Positions 1 through 9,557 of a DNA stretch of 64,000 nt are shown piece by piece (position 1 is the stretch's first letter; each line of letters starts with the position of its first letter). This DNA is from Bin5 sp009843665 (GTDB taxonomy: Bacteria > Chloroflexota > Anaerolineae > Caldilineales > Caldilineaceae): assembly GCA_965220285.1 (NCBI GenBank), contig OZ244818.1, positions 2,976,001 to 3,040,000 on the forward strand, given 5' to 3'. The notes below the pieces were generated by a model. The model saw only the letters and a program-made list of their open reading frames with translations. It had not been told where the DNA came from and ran no database searches. The position numbers were made by a program, and so were the translations under genes.

Positions 1-1
1 A

Positions 2-2128
2 CGCCGTTCAGCCCCGTTTTTTTCCATCCCACTACTCGTTTGTGCGTTTCTGTTTCTCGGCGCATGCGTTTTTCAACCGATCGGCCCCATCAATTCAGAG
101 AAAAAGTTGCCGCCACTGCCTGCAGTACACCCCGATCCGATGGGCGGGACCGCTGCCATTGGCCTGATCCATGGTATGGAAGAAGCCATTTCCTGTCTTG
201 CCGGAGGCCAGCCGGTCTATGCGGTGGTTCAACGTTACGCCAATGTGCGCAATCGACCCCATTTCGAAGGCTGCCTTCTGGGCCGCGTGCCAGCAGGCAC
301 GCTGGTACGCGTTGAGGCGGTCTTCGGACAGGAGCAAGCGATTCCGTTTATCTCACTCGACCGCTCCCTCGGCCGCATTCCAATCGCTGCGCCGGGATTC
401 GATGAGGATATTCAGCCGCTCCTGGAAGAAAACTGCGGCGCCTGTCACAGCGCTGTTGTGAAACAGGGGGAGCTGCAGGTGACCGAGTTTGAACCCTTGA
501 TGGCCGGCGGACTGAACGGCCCCGTGGTGCAACCAGGCGCCCCTGAAGCATCCACGCTTTGGACACAGGTCTGGTCCGGCGCCATGCCGCTGGTGGGGGA
601 GCTTGGCGATGACGACAAAGCACTGATTTACGATTGGATCATGGCCGGAGCAAACAGGCAGGGCACAGAGCCGGCGCCTGTGGCCGAAATGTGGCTGCGT
701 CTGTCGGGCGAAGATTTCAACCCGTTGCCAAATGAATGTGCCCAGGATGGCGGTACCGTTCCCTTTGTCAGCGCACAACTGGCCCTGCCCGCAAGTTGTG
801 CCGCCACTCCCAATGCCGAGCAGATCGCTGCATTTCAGCCAGCGAGTCCGGCTACTTCTCCGGCCTCAAGCGGTTCCGCCAACAATGCTGATGCCAACGA
901 TGGCACAAATACGGGCGGTGATGCCGAAGCCAAACCGGAAGAAAATACGCAAAACAGTGCCGCCGCCCCACCGCGGGGGATGGCTGCCGGTCGTGTTGGC
1001 ATTCGCGTCGCTCCCCTCAATCTGAGCCCCCCCTCTGAATCCGATCCCTGGCTGGTCCCCCAGGGTGGTTTCTGTGCAGAGCAGTTCCTGGCCGAGAAAC
1101 TACAGGACAAACATAGCATTACTGCGTTGACCTTTGCCCCGGACGGCAGACTGTTCATCGCCTTGGACCATCATGCCACCCGCAACTTCGATCCCAACAT
1201 CCTGTACGATCCTTACCACGCCAGCCGCTCTATCGCCATCTGGCACAGCGTTTCCAGGGACAGCTACTATGAGATCCTTCGCGAATCCAGCCGTGTCACA
1301 GGAATGGCCTGGCATGCGGGCGCGCTCTATCTGAACCGGGCCGGAGAAGTGGGCCGCATCGTCGACGGCGGCGGATATGAACCTCTGGCCGGCGGCTTCG
1401 CCGTTTCCGGGAAGGATTTCCATGCCAACAATGGTCTCGTGATCAGCGCTGGCTGGCTCTATATCTCCGCCGGCGGTGTCCGCGACGGCTATGCGGATGG
1501 CATAATCGTACTCCATGATGGCGAACTTCCTGCCGAAACACTGGCCACCAATGTGGCTGCCGGCGGCAACCCCTTCGGTGCCCGCATCGTTCGCGCCCGG
1601 CTCGACCGGCTGCTGGCCGAACGCTCAATCGGCGTCTTTCAGACCGCGGCGCGCGGTGTGCGCAACCCCTACGGCATCGCCGTCGACCCGTTCGGGCGCA
1701 TCTGGTTTACCGATAATGGCGCCACCAACGTACCAGGTGATTTCAACGCCGGCGACGAAGTCGACCTGTTGGACCCGCGTACACTCTCCGCTGCCGCCAA
1801 TGCGGGCGACGTCAACGCGACCCCCTTCTACGGCTTCCCGTTGGTGTTGGGCGGGGTCAACAAAGACTGGTGGACCGCTCCCGTGCTTACTCTCCCCAAC
1901 TCGGCCGCACCCACCGGCATCACCTGGGCCTACGACACCATCTTCTTCGCCAACTACGGGCACGATCCCGGTCTGTTCAGAATGGCGAATGCAGGCGGCC
2001 AGATCATCGCCGAACGGATCATGCACAACTGGCCCGTGCAAGCGGTCACGACCGCACCGGACGGGGCCGTCTGGATCGGGACCGGCCAAGGCATGCTGTT
2101 CCGCCTGGTTCCCGGCTGCGGTGGCTAA
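2..2128 (+). CDS. Exported lipoprotein: cytochrome c-like module plus sorbosone/glucose dehydrogenase-like propeller (5' partial)
   Basis: The reading frame is open to the left window edge. Its first codons give a hydrophobic stretch ending in a lipobox (LFLGAC, Cys at 65-67), so translation starts before the window and the TTG at 107 is not the start. After lipidation the protein would sit on the outer face of the membrane. A CXXCH heme c motif (CGACH, 434-448) lies in a small cytochrome-like domain, with a possible Met ligand in GAMPL. A Ser/Ala/Asn-rich linker follows (about 840-1000), then a beta-propeller ending near 2125 with repeats such as NPYGIAVDPFGRIWFTDNG and APDGAVWIGTG, typical of the sorbosone/glucose dehydrogenase (GSDH) and PQQ-sugar dehydrogenase family. 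It probably oxidises an external sugar or alcohol and passes electrons to the attached heme; the substrate is unknown. The downstream glycosyltransferase SD overlaps its stop codon. Confidence 0.8.
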   Translation, partial: RRSAPFFSIPLLVCAFLFLGACVFQPIGPINSEKKLPPLPAVHPDPMGGTAAIGLIHGMEEAISCLAGGQPVYAVVQRYANVRNRPHFEGCLLGRVPAGTLVRVEAVFGQEQAIPFISLDRSLGRIPIAAPGFDEDIQPLLEENCGACHSAVVKQGELQVTEFEPLMAGGLNGPVVQPGAPEASTLWTQVWSGAMPLVGELGDDDKALIYDWIMAGANRQGTEPAPVAEMWLRLSGEDFNPLPNECAQDGGTVPFVSAQLALPASCAATPNAEQIAAFQPASPATSPASSGSANNADANDGTNTGGDAEAKPEENTQNSAAAPPRGMAAGRVGIRVAPLNLSPPSESDPWLVPQGGFCAEQFLAEKLQDKHSITALTFAPDGRLFIALDHHATRNFDPNILYDPYHASRSIAIWHSVSRDSYYEILRESSRVTGMAWHAGALYLNRAGEVGRIVDGGGYEPLAGGFAVSGKDFHANNGLVISAGWLYISAGGVRDGYADGIIVLHDGELPAETLATNVAAGGNPFGARIVRARLDRLLAERSIGVFQTAARGVRNPYGIAVDPFGRIWFTDNGATNVPGDFNAGDEVDLLDPRTLSAAANAGDVNATPFYGFPLVLGGVNKDWWTAPVLTLPNSAAPTGITWAYDTIFFANYGHDPGLFRMANAGGQIIAERIMHNWPVQAVTTAPDGAVWIGTGQGMLFRLVPGCGG

Positions 2129-2138
2129 GGAGTGCTGC

Positions 2139-3392
2139 TTGCGCTTTCTATGTGTGTCCGCGCAGCTGGCGGGCCACCTTGATTGGGGCGGCTATCTGCC
2201 CACGGCTGTTGAACTGATGCGGGCGGGCCACGACATCCTCTGGGCCACCGGCCGTGAACTGCAAAGCCAGCTCGCTGCACAGGGCGTTCCCGTCCATTTC
2301 CTGCAAGAGACCGGCTGGCGCTGGCCGCCCCCGCCCCCTATACAGAGAGGCACGGCCTCAGAAGAGGAGTTCCAGCGCCTGCGCATGGTCCGCTCATTGG
2401 ATCAATGGCTGGCTGTGGAACGCGTGCGTGCGGCTACGCATGAGCTTGTCGAGGTGGCGAGGCGTTTTCGTCCGCATCTGATCGTCAGCGAGATGTTCAC
2501 CGCCGCGGCCGCCATCGCCGCCGAACTCCTGGGCGTGCCCTTCGCCGTGGCCGGTTGGCCGGCCATGCAGACGCAATCGCCAGGCACCAAAGCAGACGCG
2601 CCCGGCGCAGTCGGAAAACTGGCTCAGGCGCGCGTGGGTACGCTGCTTGCCGATTTTGGCGCGACCGGCGTCAACTGGACGCTGGACGGTCCCGCCGCGC
2701 TGCATTCTCCCTCCTTACATCTGACCTATTGGAGTCCCCGCTGGTATGCCGGAGCCCAACTGCTGCCGCAGACACGAATGGTCGGCGGGGTCGCTCCTGC
2801 TCCCCTGCCGCCCACATCCCCTTGGCTCGGCCAACTTCCAAGCGATCATCCATGGATCTTCATCACTCTCGGTACCGCTTTTACCAGGGATATCAACTTT
2901 TTCTTAATCGCGGCCCGCGCCGCAGCAGAGGTGGGAGGCGTACCGATCCTGGCGGTCGGCAAAGGTTTTGACGCCGTCGGTACAGAGGGGGGCTGGTCCC
3001 CACGCGAAGTCGAAGCTCTGCGGACCGGACTGCCGCAGCCCTCAGTTCTGGTGGACAGGGTCCACTTTGCAGAGGTGTTGCCCCACATCGCCGCCGCCAT
3101 CCACCATGGCGGCGCCGGCACGACCCACGCTCTGGTTACACACGGAATCCCGCAGATCGTCGTCCCAAAGGCTGCGGACCAGGCACGTCAGGCCAGCGGA
3201 GTCGCGCGCAGCGGCGTCGGCTACCATATCCCACCCAATCTGCTGACCGTCCCGCTGGCAGCGGAAGCCCTGCAAAAGATGCTGGTCGACGACGCCCCCG
3301 CCCGACTGAACGCCGCCACCTTGCAAGAGGAGTTTGCGTCCCTGGGAGGCATTCCCAAAGCCGCCCAAATCCTGGTCGCAGCCGCCCAGTGA
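2139..3392 (+). CDS. MGT-family (GT1-like) glycosyltransferase
   Basis: This is a 417-residue protein of the macrolide/UDP-glucuronosyl glycosyltransferase superfamily. The N-terminal acceptor domain starts RFLCVSAQLAGHLDWGG. The C-terminal nucleotide-sugar domain carries the hallmark HHGGAGTTHALVTHGIPQ, followed by PKAADQARQA. Such enzymes move a sugar from an NDP-sugar to a small-molecule or lipid acceptor in the cytoplasm; the acceptor cannot be told here. I place the start at TTG 2139 because AAGGAG (2127-2132) stands six bases before it and family members begin M-R-F-L; GTG 2121 is the alternative. The SD overlaps the stop of the upstream lipoprotein, so the two are probably co-transcribed. 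The gene converges on sbcC with only 22 bp between. Confidence 0.85.
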   Translation: MRFLCVSAQLAGHLDWGGYLPTAVELMRAGHDILWATGRELQSQLAAQGVPVHFLQETGWRWPPPPPIQRGTASEEEFQRLRMVRSLDQWLAVERVRAATHELVEVARRFRPHLIVSEMFTAAAAIAAELLGVPFAVAGWPAMQTQSPGTKADAPGAVGKLAQARVGTLLADFGATGVNWTLDGPAALHSPSLHLTYWSPRWYAGAQLLPQTRMVGGVAPAPLPPTSPWLGQLPSDHPWIFITLGTAFTRDINFFLIAARAAAEVGGVPILAVGKGFDAVGTEGGWSPREVEALRTGLPQPSVLVDRVHFAEVLPHIAAAIHHGGAGTTHALVTHGIPQIVVPKAADQARQASGVARSGVGYHIPPNLLTVPLAAEALQKMLVDDAPARLNAATLQEEFASLGGIPKAAQILVAAAQ

Positions 3393-3414
3393 GACCCCCC
3401 CCCGTCAACCGGCC

Positions 3415-6126
3415 TCACTCATAGAGAATCTCACTCGCACCGTTTCGCTTCTCTACCCGGATCAGCTTCTCCGTAGCCTGTTCGAACGAATCGTCGTGGC
3501 TGATGATAAAGAGCTGCTCGAAGCCGCGCACGCCTACGATCTGCCGCGCCAGCGAGCCGCGCCGGGAATCGTCCAGATTGGTTGTCGGCTCATCAAAGAA
3601 GGCGACAGCGATATCGCTCATCTCCTGTAGAAGGGCCAGCCGTACTGCAAGCGCTGCACTCATCTGCTCGCCGCCGGACAGCTGGGAAAAGGTCCGTTCG
3701 CGGCCATCCACCTCCAGAACGATCCCGTAATCCTCCCTCCAGTGAAGCGTGCGCGTGTAGTCTTCCATGATCTGGCCGAACAACTGATTAGCGCTGTAAC
3801 TGATCTGCTGGACCAGCGCCTTAGTTACGTGCGGTCCTGCCTCCTGAATAACGGAGCGCAGAAACTGCAGAAGCTCCTCCTGCTCCGCCAGCCGGTCGCG
3901 CTGAGATTGGGCGCTGGTGAGCCGCTTCTCCAAGGCCCGCAGTTGCGAGATCTCCTCCTCCGCCCGAAAAAGGCGTTCACGCCATTGGCCCAAATCAGCC
4001 TCCAGCCGCGCACTGCGCTCGCGCGACTCGTCTACCTGGGTTTCAGCCTCCTGGAAGCGCTCTTCGTCAAATTCGCGACTGCTGGCTGCCAGCTGTTCCT
4101 GCCCATCCTCATAGCGTACCTGCGCGGCCTCCAACGCCTTCTCTGACCCGGCAACCTCCTCCTGGCGCTGGGAGAGGGCTTCGGCCGCGGCCTGATTGCG
4201 CCGGTAAAGATCGTCGGCTGTCTGGAACTTCCCCAGTTGGGATGAGATCCGGGCAGTCTCAGTATCCAGGTCGGAAAACTCTGCCATGCGCTCGTCGAGT
4301 TCTGCGAGCGCGAGTCGTTTCTGCTCAGCCTGCGCCCGCTGCAGCTGCAAAGCTTCTTCTACCCGTCCCCGCCCCTGTGCCTGCTGGATGGCCGCGTCCC
4401 GCCGTCGGCGCGGGTTATCCAGCGCCTGCATTGCCTCCTGTAGCTGTCCCAATCGTTGCGGTGCCTGGCTTAGCGCCTCAACCGTTTCGCTGGCTTCGGT
4501 CAACTGGGACTTCAGATCGGCCAACTCTCTTTCGGCTGTTTCGACCGCGTTTTGACGCGGGAGAGCGCGCAGGGTCTGCTCCTGCTGGCTCAGGGTAGCG
4601 CGCGCCTGCACGCGTTCCGCCTCGGCCTTGCGGACCGCCTCCGCAGCGGCCTGCGAAGCCTCGGTCAACTCCACCCAGCGCTTACGGAGGCGTTGGAGAA
4701 GTCGCTCACGATGTTCTGCCGACAGGGGCTGCTCACAGATAGGACAGATTGGAGATGTTTCCGACGCCCGCAACTGCTGGCCCTGCTCCTGTATCGTCTC
4801 CTGTTCCGCGTGCATTCGGGCCTCATTGGCCTGCTCGGCGGATTTCGTCTGCTGCAAAGTTTCCAGGTGAACCTGCAGTGGTTCCAATGATGCTTCAATC
4901 TCAAGGGCCCGGGCCAACTCTTTGTGTAGAGTGCCCAGCCGCGTCTGCGCGGCTTCGAATGCCGTCTGTTCCCGCTGTACCCGGGCGCCGGCATCTTTCA
5001 ACTGATCGGCCTGCCGTTGGACAACCCGCAGTTCGGTTTCCAACTTTTCCTCCTCGGCTGCCGCGTCTGCCAGGTTCGCAGCCGTCTTCTCTGCTTCTGC
5101 GATCTCAACCAGGGCGCGCCTCTGGGCATCCGCCTGCGATTCCGCCCGCGCCAGTAGCGTCTGGACACCGGCCCGCTCCTCCTCCAACTGCCGCCGCTGT
5201 GCCAATCGTTCATTCACAGCGCCTTGAGCCTTTTGCGCGGCACGGTAAGCTTCATGGCCGGTCCGGTTGGCTTCCAAGGTTGTCACCGCCTGCTCGCTCT
5301 CTGTCAACCTTTGCCGGGCCGTAGCCAGCGCCCGCTCCTGTTCGGCCGTTTCCCGCTCCTGCAACTGCACCATGCGCCGCAACTCTTGCAGCCGTTCCCG
5401 TTTCACCTCCATCTCCTTCCGGGCCGATTCGGCAGCAGAAAGCGCCGCCTGCGCGGCGCGCAGGTCAGTCTTCCCTCTTCTGATCTGGGCGGTCAGTTCG
5501 CCTGCTTCGGCTTGCACGGCTGGCAGTCGCTTCAACTCACCCTCCAGCCTCCCCACTTCAACGGCGAGATTTTCCTGGCGCCGGTTGAGCAAGCTGAGGG
5601 GCTCGCGCAGTCTTTCCCACGCCCGGCGGTACTCAGCCACCTTCAGGAGTGGATCGAAAATGGCCTTGCGAATCCTGGGCGTCTCCAGAAAGGAGATGGT
5701 GAAACTGCCCTGCGGCACGCCCACCGCGTTTCTGAACAGCTCCTGCGGCTCAGCGTCCCGGTCGATGCCGAGATGAAGGCGCAGGAAATGCATGACATCA
5801 GCTTTGCCCTCGCAGATTCTGATGGCGAGTTCCGGGTCCATGATCGTGTAGGCGCTGCTGCTGCCGCAGCTTCGAATGACCTGATAGGCGCGCTCATCGT
5901 AATCGCTGACAAAATCGACCGCCACGCTCGCCGTCCTCTGACCCGCGCGCACGAAGTCGGGCCGGCTATAGGGAAGATGATCGAAGAGAGCAAAGCCGAT
6001 GGCCTCGAGTATCGTCGTCTTGCCCGCACCGTTGGGGCCGACGATCGCGTTTGTGCCGGGACTGAATTCGACCTTTGCTCTTTCGTAGCTCTTGACGTTT
6101 TCCAGGGTCAGCGAACGGATCAACAT
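3415..6126 (-). CDS. sbcC: SbcC/Rad50-type exonuclease ATPase subunit
   Basis: This 903-residue SMC-like ATPase partners the SbcD nuclease in opening hairpins, processing DNA ends and repairing double-strand breaks. Walker A is GPNGAGKTT (residues 30-38). Two long Glu/Gln/Arg-rich coiled-coil arms flank a CPIC zinc hook near residue 460, where two molecules would join through zinc. The signature LSGGEQ is near residue 815 and Walker B (FFDEPTTNLD) near 842, followed by the D-loop and the switch His (IISHDD). The length is between archaeal Rad50 and E. coli SbcC. The start ATG overlaps the sbcD stop by seven bases, which indicates translational coupling. Confidence 0.95.
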   Translation of the reverse strand: MLIRSLTLENVKSYERAKVEFSPGTNAIVGPNGAGKTTILEAIGFALFDHLPYSRPDFVRAGQRTASVAVDFVSDYDERAYQVIRSCGSSSAYTIMDPELAIRICEGKADVMHFLRLHLGIDRDAEPQELFRNAVGVPQGSFTISFLETPRIRKAIFDPLLKVAEYRRAWERLREPLSLLNRRQENLAVEVGRLEGELKRLPAVQAEAGELTAQIRRGKTDLRAAQAALSAAESARKEMEVKRERLQELRRMVQLQERETAEQERALATARQRLTESEQAVTTLEANRTGHEAYRAAQKAQGAVNERLAQRRQLEEERAGVQTLLARAESQADAQRRALVEIAEAEKTAANLADAAAEEEKLETELRVVQRQADQLKDAGARVQREQTAFEAAQTRLGTLHKELARALEIEASLEPLQVHLETLQQTKSAEQANEARMHAEQETIQEQGQQLRASETSPICPICEQPLSAEHRERLLQRLRKRWVELTEASQAAAEAVRKAEAERVQARATLSQQEQTLRALPRQNAVETAERELADLKSQLTEASETVEALSQAPQRLGQLQEAMQALDNPRRRRDAAIQQAQGRGRVEEALQLQRAQAEQKRLALAELDERMAEFSDLDTETARISSQLGKFQTADDLYRRNQAAAEALSQRQEEVAGSEKALEAAQVRYEDGQEQLAASSREFDEERFQEAETQVDESRERSARLEADLGQWRERLFRAEEEISQLRALEKRLTSAQSQRDRLAEQEELLQFLRSVIQEAGPHVTKALVQQISYSANQLFGQIMEDYTRTLHWREDYGIVLEVDGRERTFSQLSGGEQMSAALAVRLALLQEMSDIAVAFFDEPTTNLDDSRRGSLARQIVGVRGFEQLFIISHDDSFEQATEKLIRVEKRNGASEILYE

Positions 6127-7394
6127 TGCGTCTTTTCTCCCTGCAGAACCCTCTCCTCTCCCCTAGCCAACTCCTCCAAAATCGCATCGGCAGAAGCGCC
6201 GCTGACGGCCAGCTGCTTGATTGCGAGCGTCAGTTCGGTCCATGCGCTGCTTCGGTCGCGGAAACGGTTGTCCCGTTCGAGAAGACCGGTAATGATCTGC
6301 CGTTCCAGCTCCCGCCGGCCGAGACGTTGATCGGCCCCCACTTCGAACTCCGACGCTCGCGTGTCGTCGCGCACAAAACAGAGCAACGGCTGGTACTGTT
6401 CTTCAACTACCTTCTCAAACAATTTCAAGTCCAGCGCGCCGCGGTCGAAGGGGAGTACGCCGGACAGCCGCAACTCAACAACCGGCTCTTTACCCCTGAA
6501 CTGGCGGCGCTGGCGCTCGATATAGCCCCGGCATTTTCTTTCAAGGTCGCCCGGCGTCTCCAACGCGTCCACCTTGAAGAAAAGGCGTTCAAACGGACGC
6601 CGGGGATTTGCGTGCAAGACCGGGCGGTGCTTTGGCTCCGCCTCCGTGTCAACCTCCACAAGATAGTAGCCCCGCTCAGGCCAGTCCGCCTCGGTCAGTG
6701 AGTTGGTCTCCGGGCTGCCGGGATTGTAGACCCAGTTGTCGAGTTCATAGGGCTTGTGGAAGTGCCCCAGCGCCAGATAGTCCACGAAAGGGCGAAGGGG
6801 AGACAGCTCCCGGTGGCTCAACGCGCCACTCTGATGGTCGAGGACGCTCTCGACACCGGCGTGCGCCATGAAGATCGTGTACTCGACTCCCTGTCTGTCA
6901 GCTTCCGCAAGTGCTTCGGCCACCCGCTGCACGACCGGCGCCGTGGCACTACCGTAGTAGCGCATGCCGTAGACCCGCAAGCCCGCAACCGGTTCCACAT
7001 AAGCCCCTTCACGTCTTTCGTAGGGTGGGAGCCCGACCTGCTCCCCGTCAATCTGGGGGTTGAGCAGCGTCAGCAATTCATGTTCCGCCAAAAATCGTAC
7101 CCAGCCGATACTGTCGCGATAGTAGGCCAGTTCATGGTTGCCCTCCACCGCAAGGCAGGGTATGCCCGCCCCTTTCAGCCGTTCCAACCCAGTTATCGCA
7201 TGACTGAGTGTGATCGGGTCGATGGCGCGCCTTTCAAACAGATCACCGGCCAGCAGGACGAAATCGACCTTCTTTTCGATGGCAACCCCGATAATCTCAA
7301 GATAGGCGCGGGTGAAGTCGTTCTGACGCTCCCGGCTGTTGTACTGCCGGTAGCCGAGATGGCAGTCGGCCATGTGGAGAAAGGTAGCGCGCAT
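6120..7394 (-). CDS. sbcD: SbcD/Mre11-type nuclease
   Basis: This is a 424-residue metallophosphoesterase-fold nuclease. The metal-binding motifs appear in canonical order: DCH (10-12), GD (50-51), GNHE (85-88), AHAG (178-181) and GHFH (210-213). Together with SbcC it forms the Mn-dependent 3'-5' dsDNA exonuclease and ssDNA endonuclease complex. The C-terminal third is the capping and SbcC-binding region. It is translated just before sbcC with a seven-base overlap. A hairpin at 7444-7476 separates it from the holin-like gene, so transcription from the hrcA promoter may be attenuated here, or sbcDC may have its own promoter. Confidence 0.95.
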   Translation of the reverse strand: MRATFLHMADCHLGYRQYNSRERQNDFTRAYLEIIGVAIEKKVDFVLLAGDLFERRAIDPITLSHAITGLERLKGAGIPCLAVEGNHELAYYRDSIGWVRFLAEHELLTLLNPQIDGEQVGLPPYERREGAYVEPVAGLRVYGMRYYGSATAPVVQRVAEALAEADRQGVEYTIFMAHAGVESVLDHQSGALSHRELSPLRPFVDYLALGHFHKPYELDNWVYNPGSPETNSLTEADWPERGYYLVEVDTEAEPKHRPVLHANPRRPFERLFFKVDALETPGDLERKCRGYIERQRRQFRGKEPVVELRLSGVLPFDRGALDLKLFEKVVEEQYQPLLCFVRDDTRASEFEVGADQRLGRRELERQIITGLLERDNRFRDRSSAWTELTLAIKQLAVSGASADAILEELARGEERVLQGEKTQC

Positions 7395-7443
7395 GGAGTG
7401 CCCCAGCGATAATTTGAACTGTAATGTGATGAGGAGATCGGCT

Positions 7444-7476
7444 GCAGGTCACCGCGCGGCGTCGCACGTGACCTGC
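7444..7476 (-). terminator. Intergenic hairpin between holin-like gene and sbcD
   Basis: A perfect 9-bp inverted repeat (GCAGGTCAC ... GTGACCTGC) with a 15-base loop begins two bases beyond the holin-like stop codon. There is no T-run after it, so it is either a weak or attenuating terminator or an mRNA-stabilising hairpin. Confidence 0.45.
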
Positions 7477-7478
7477 GT

Positions 7479-7862
7479 TCAATCTTTGTCGTCTTTCTCA
7501 GAGGAGATGAAAAGACTTAGGAGAAAGCTGACGAAGCTGATGACGATGGCGCCCAGGAACGCAGGACCAAAGCCGTCTACCTGAAAGTCAACGTTGAGCA
7601 GACCGGCCAGCCAGCCGGTCAGAAGCAGCATCAGGGCGTTGACTACAAAAGTGAACAGCCCCAGCGTGACCAGAAAGGCCGGGCAGGTCACCACCTGGAC
7701 AATCGGTTTGATAACAGCGTTGACAACGCCAAAGATCAGGGTGACCGCCAGCAGGCTGCCGAAATTCACCTCGCCACCGGCGCCAAACTGAATGCCGTCA
7801 ATCAGAGTAGACGCTACGTACAGAGCGATGGCATTCCCGACCAGCCGAAGAATAAGCGTCAT
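7479..7862 (-). CDS. Phage holin family 4 / YvlD-like small membrane protein
   Basis: This 127-residue protein has four predicted hydrophobic segments and a charged tail (SSEKDDKD). The central motif VNAVIKPI and LGLFTFVVNALMLLLTGW match the YvlD-like proteins often labelled phage holin family 4, which occur widely in bacterial chromosomes outside prophages. In some bacteria members are linked to envelope stress. Nothing here suggests a prophage or lysis role. It begins six bases after the acetyltransferase stop codon, so it is in the same operon. Confidence 0.8.
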   Translation of the reverse strand: MTLILRLVGNAIALYVASTLIDGIQFGAGGEVNFGSLLAVTLIFGVVNAVIKPIVQVVTCPAFLVTLGLFTFVVNALMLLLTGWLAGLLNVDFQVDGFGPAFLGAIVISFVSFLLSLFISSEKDDKD

Positions 7863-7868
7863 CGGTAC

Positions 7869-8882
7869 CTACATGCGTAGGCGCATCGTGTACAAAGTAC
7901 TGCGCACGAAAAAGCCGTGGTCCAGCAGCGTCTGCACTGCGATTTCGTCCTGTGTACTCACAGTGGCCCGCAGCGGCCAGCGGGGAAATTCCTGTAGAAG
8001 GGCCAGCGCGCTCAGTACCAGCGGCTGGGCATACTGTTCCTGGGCATCGGGCCGCAGCCAGAGACGGATATGGTGCTCCCCCTTCCAGCACCGTGCGGTC
8101 ACCTGGATCGCGCCTTCAAAGCGGCTGGTGTAGTCGCGGATAGCGTACCGGTAAATCCGCTGGCGGCCCGCGAGCCAGTTCACCAGTTCGCCAATGCGCT
8201 TTTCGAGTGGGACCTGGAATTCGTCTCGCCGTACGGCCCGCCACCACTGAAATTCAGCATTGGGCCGGCTGGTGGCCAGATCATACAGCAGATTGCCGTC
8301 GGCCGCAGAGAACGCCTGCAGGTTGGACAGTACCGGAAATGCGACCCGCCTCGGCGCGCCCGGCGCGTAGAGTTCGGACGTCCCTCCCATGTTCTCAAAG
8401 CGGAGCCGTTCATAGAGACCGCGGGCGATCTCGTTCTCCCCGCGAACCTGCAGCACAGCCCAGGACCCACCCATCTCGCGGATATAGTCCAGGGCATGCT
8501 CCATAAGCGCGCGGCTGATCCCGCGCCCGCGCCAGGCCGGGGAGACGGCCACATTGGCAATCTGCCAGCGCCCGCTGCCGCTGGCCGCACGCTGCACCGT
8601 CACGTTCCCCACAACCCGCTTGTTCTCCACCCAGACAAAACCGTTGAAGACGTTCCGAAACTCGCCGGTACTGCGGTAGAGAATGCGCACCAGCCCGCTC
8701 ATATATCCCAGAATCCGCAGCTCGCGCAGCGCAGCCTCGCCCTGCTCGTCCAGTTCTTCGGCGAAAGCCTCGGTAATCAATCTGGAAACGGCGCGCAGAT
8801 CGCGCCCGACATCAAAGGGCCGGATGCCTTGCTGGGGATCTCGAAGACGGCTGGCCGCAGCGGACCGGGTTAGGGCAACCAT
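7869..8882 (-). CDS. GNAT-family N-acetyltransferase
   Basis: This 337-residue protein has a clear GNAT acetyl-CoA-binding region around residues 110-160: VAVSPAWRGRGISRALMEHA (motif A, RGRGIS pyrophosphate loop), then ENEIARGLYERLRFE (motif B). The long C-terminal half (about residues 175-337) does not match a family I recognise and may be a second, degenerate GNAT-like domain. The substrate is unknown. It lies 29 bp downstream of grpE and 6 bp upstream of the holin-like gene. No clear SD precedes the ATG, so the start is less certain than the family call. Confidence 0.8.
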   Translation of the reverse strand: MVALTRSAAASRLRDPQQGIRPFDVGRDLRAVSRLITEAFAEELDEQGEAALRELRILGYMSGLVRILYRSTGEFRNVFNGFVWVENKRVVGNVTVQRAASGSGRWQIANVAVSPAWRGRGISRALMEHALDYIREMGGSWAVLQVRGENEIARGLYERLRFENMGGTSELYAPGAPRRVAFPVLSNLQAFSAADGNLLYDLATSRPNAEFQWWRAVRRDEFQVPLEKRIGELVNWLAGRQRIYRYAIRDYTSRFEGAIQVTARCWKGEHHIRLWLRPDAQEQYAQPLVLSALALLQEFPRWPLRATVSTQDEIAVQTLLDHGFFVRSTLYTMRLRM

Positions 8883-8911
8883 TTAGAGGAAGTAGTGAAG
8901 CGCCCAGCTAT

Positions 8912-9529
8912 TCACTGCGCAACGCGGACAAGCGCCGGGCGCAGTATCCGGTCCTGGATGCGGTAGCCGGTGCGTAATGTCTGGATGATGTGCCCGCTGG
9001 GAACATCTTCGCTCGGCTCGTTCGAAATGGCCTCATGTTGATTCGGGTCGAATTCACCACTCTTGGCCAGCGGTTCGACCTCTGAGCTGGCGAGTATTTC
9101 CTGCAGTTTCTGCTGAATCTGCTCGAATCCCTTCAGCCAGGCCTGGTCCTCTCCCGGCACGCCTTCGGGCACGTTCTGAAAGGCCAGCTCGAGGTCATCG
9201 AGAACGGGCAGCAGCTGACGCAACATACTTTCCGAGGCGCGCTTTATGCGCTCCTCGTTCTGCCGCTCGCGGCGTTTACCCGCGTTCTCATATTCGGCGA
9301 CGGTGCGCTGCATCTTGTCGAGGTGGCTGGCAGCCTGCACCTGCGCCTCCTCCAACTCCGATTGAAGCCGGGCGATCGTCTCCTCGGGCGTCTCGTCCCG
9401 TTCTTCAGCCTCGTCGCTGTCGGATACGTCGCCTGAGTCAAGCTCCTCCGCCTCCAGAACAGCCTCTTCAGGCAGCTGACCGTTATCTGGCTCAACCGCT
9501 GCGTTTTCCCGTTTTTCCTGTTTACTCAT
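8912..9529 (-). CDS. grpE: GrpE nucleotide exchange factor
   Basis: This 205-residue cytoplasmic cochaperone triggers ADP release from DnaK. An acidic, disordered N-terminus (about residues 1-55) is followed by the long dimerising helix and the C-terminal beta domain, with typical elements VLDDLELAFQNV, FDPNQHEAI and GYRIQDRILRPALVRVA. It sits 28 bp downstream of hrcA under the same promoter and CIRCE element, so it should be heat-inducible. dnaK and dnaJ are not in the window. Confidence 0.95.
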   Translation of the reverse strand: MSKQEKRENAAVEPDNGQLPEEAVLEAEELDSGDVSDSDEAEERDETPEETIARLQSELEEAQVQAASHLDKMQRTVAEYENAGKRRERQNEERIKRASESMLRQLLPVLDDLELAFQNVPEGVPGEDQAWLKGFEQIQQKLQEILASSEVEPLAKSGEFDPNQHEAISNEPSEDVPSGHIIQTLRTGYRIQDRILRPALVRVAQ

Positions 9530-9557
9530 GGATGGTCCTGTTACATAAATCTGTTGT

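Noticed and set aside
5224..6330. Rightward frame of 368 codons over sbcC/sbcD
   Set aside because: It is antisense to two genes with unmistakable motifs; low-complexity translation, no SD.
7479..7862. Prophage suspicion from the holin-like protein
   Set aside because: No other phage genes are present and the family is common in ordinary operons.
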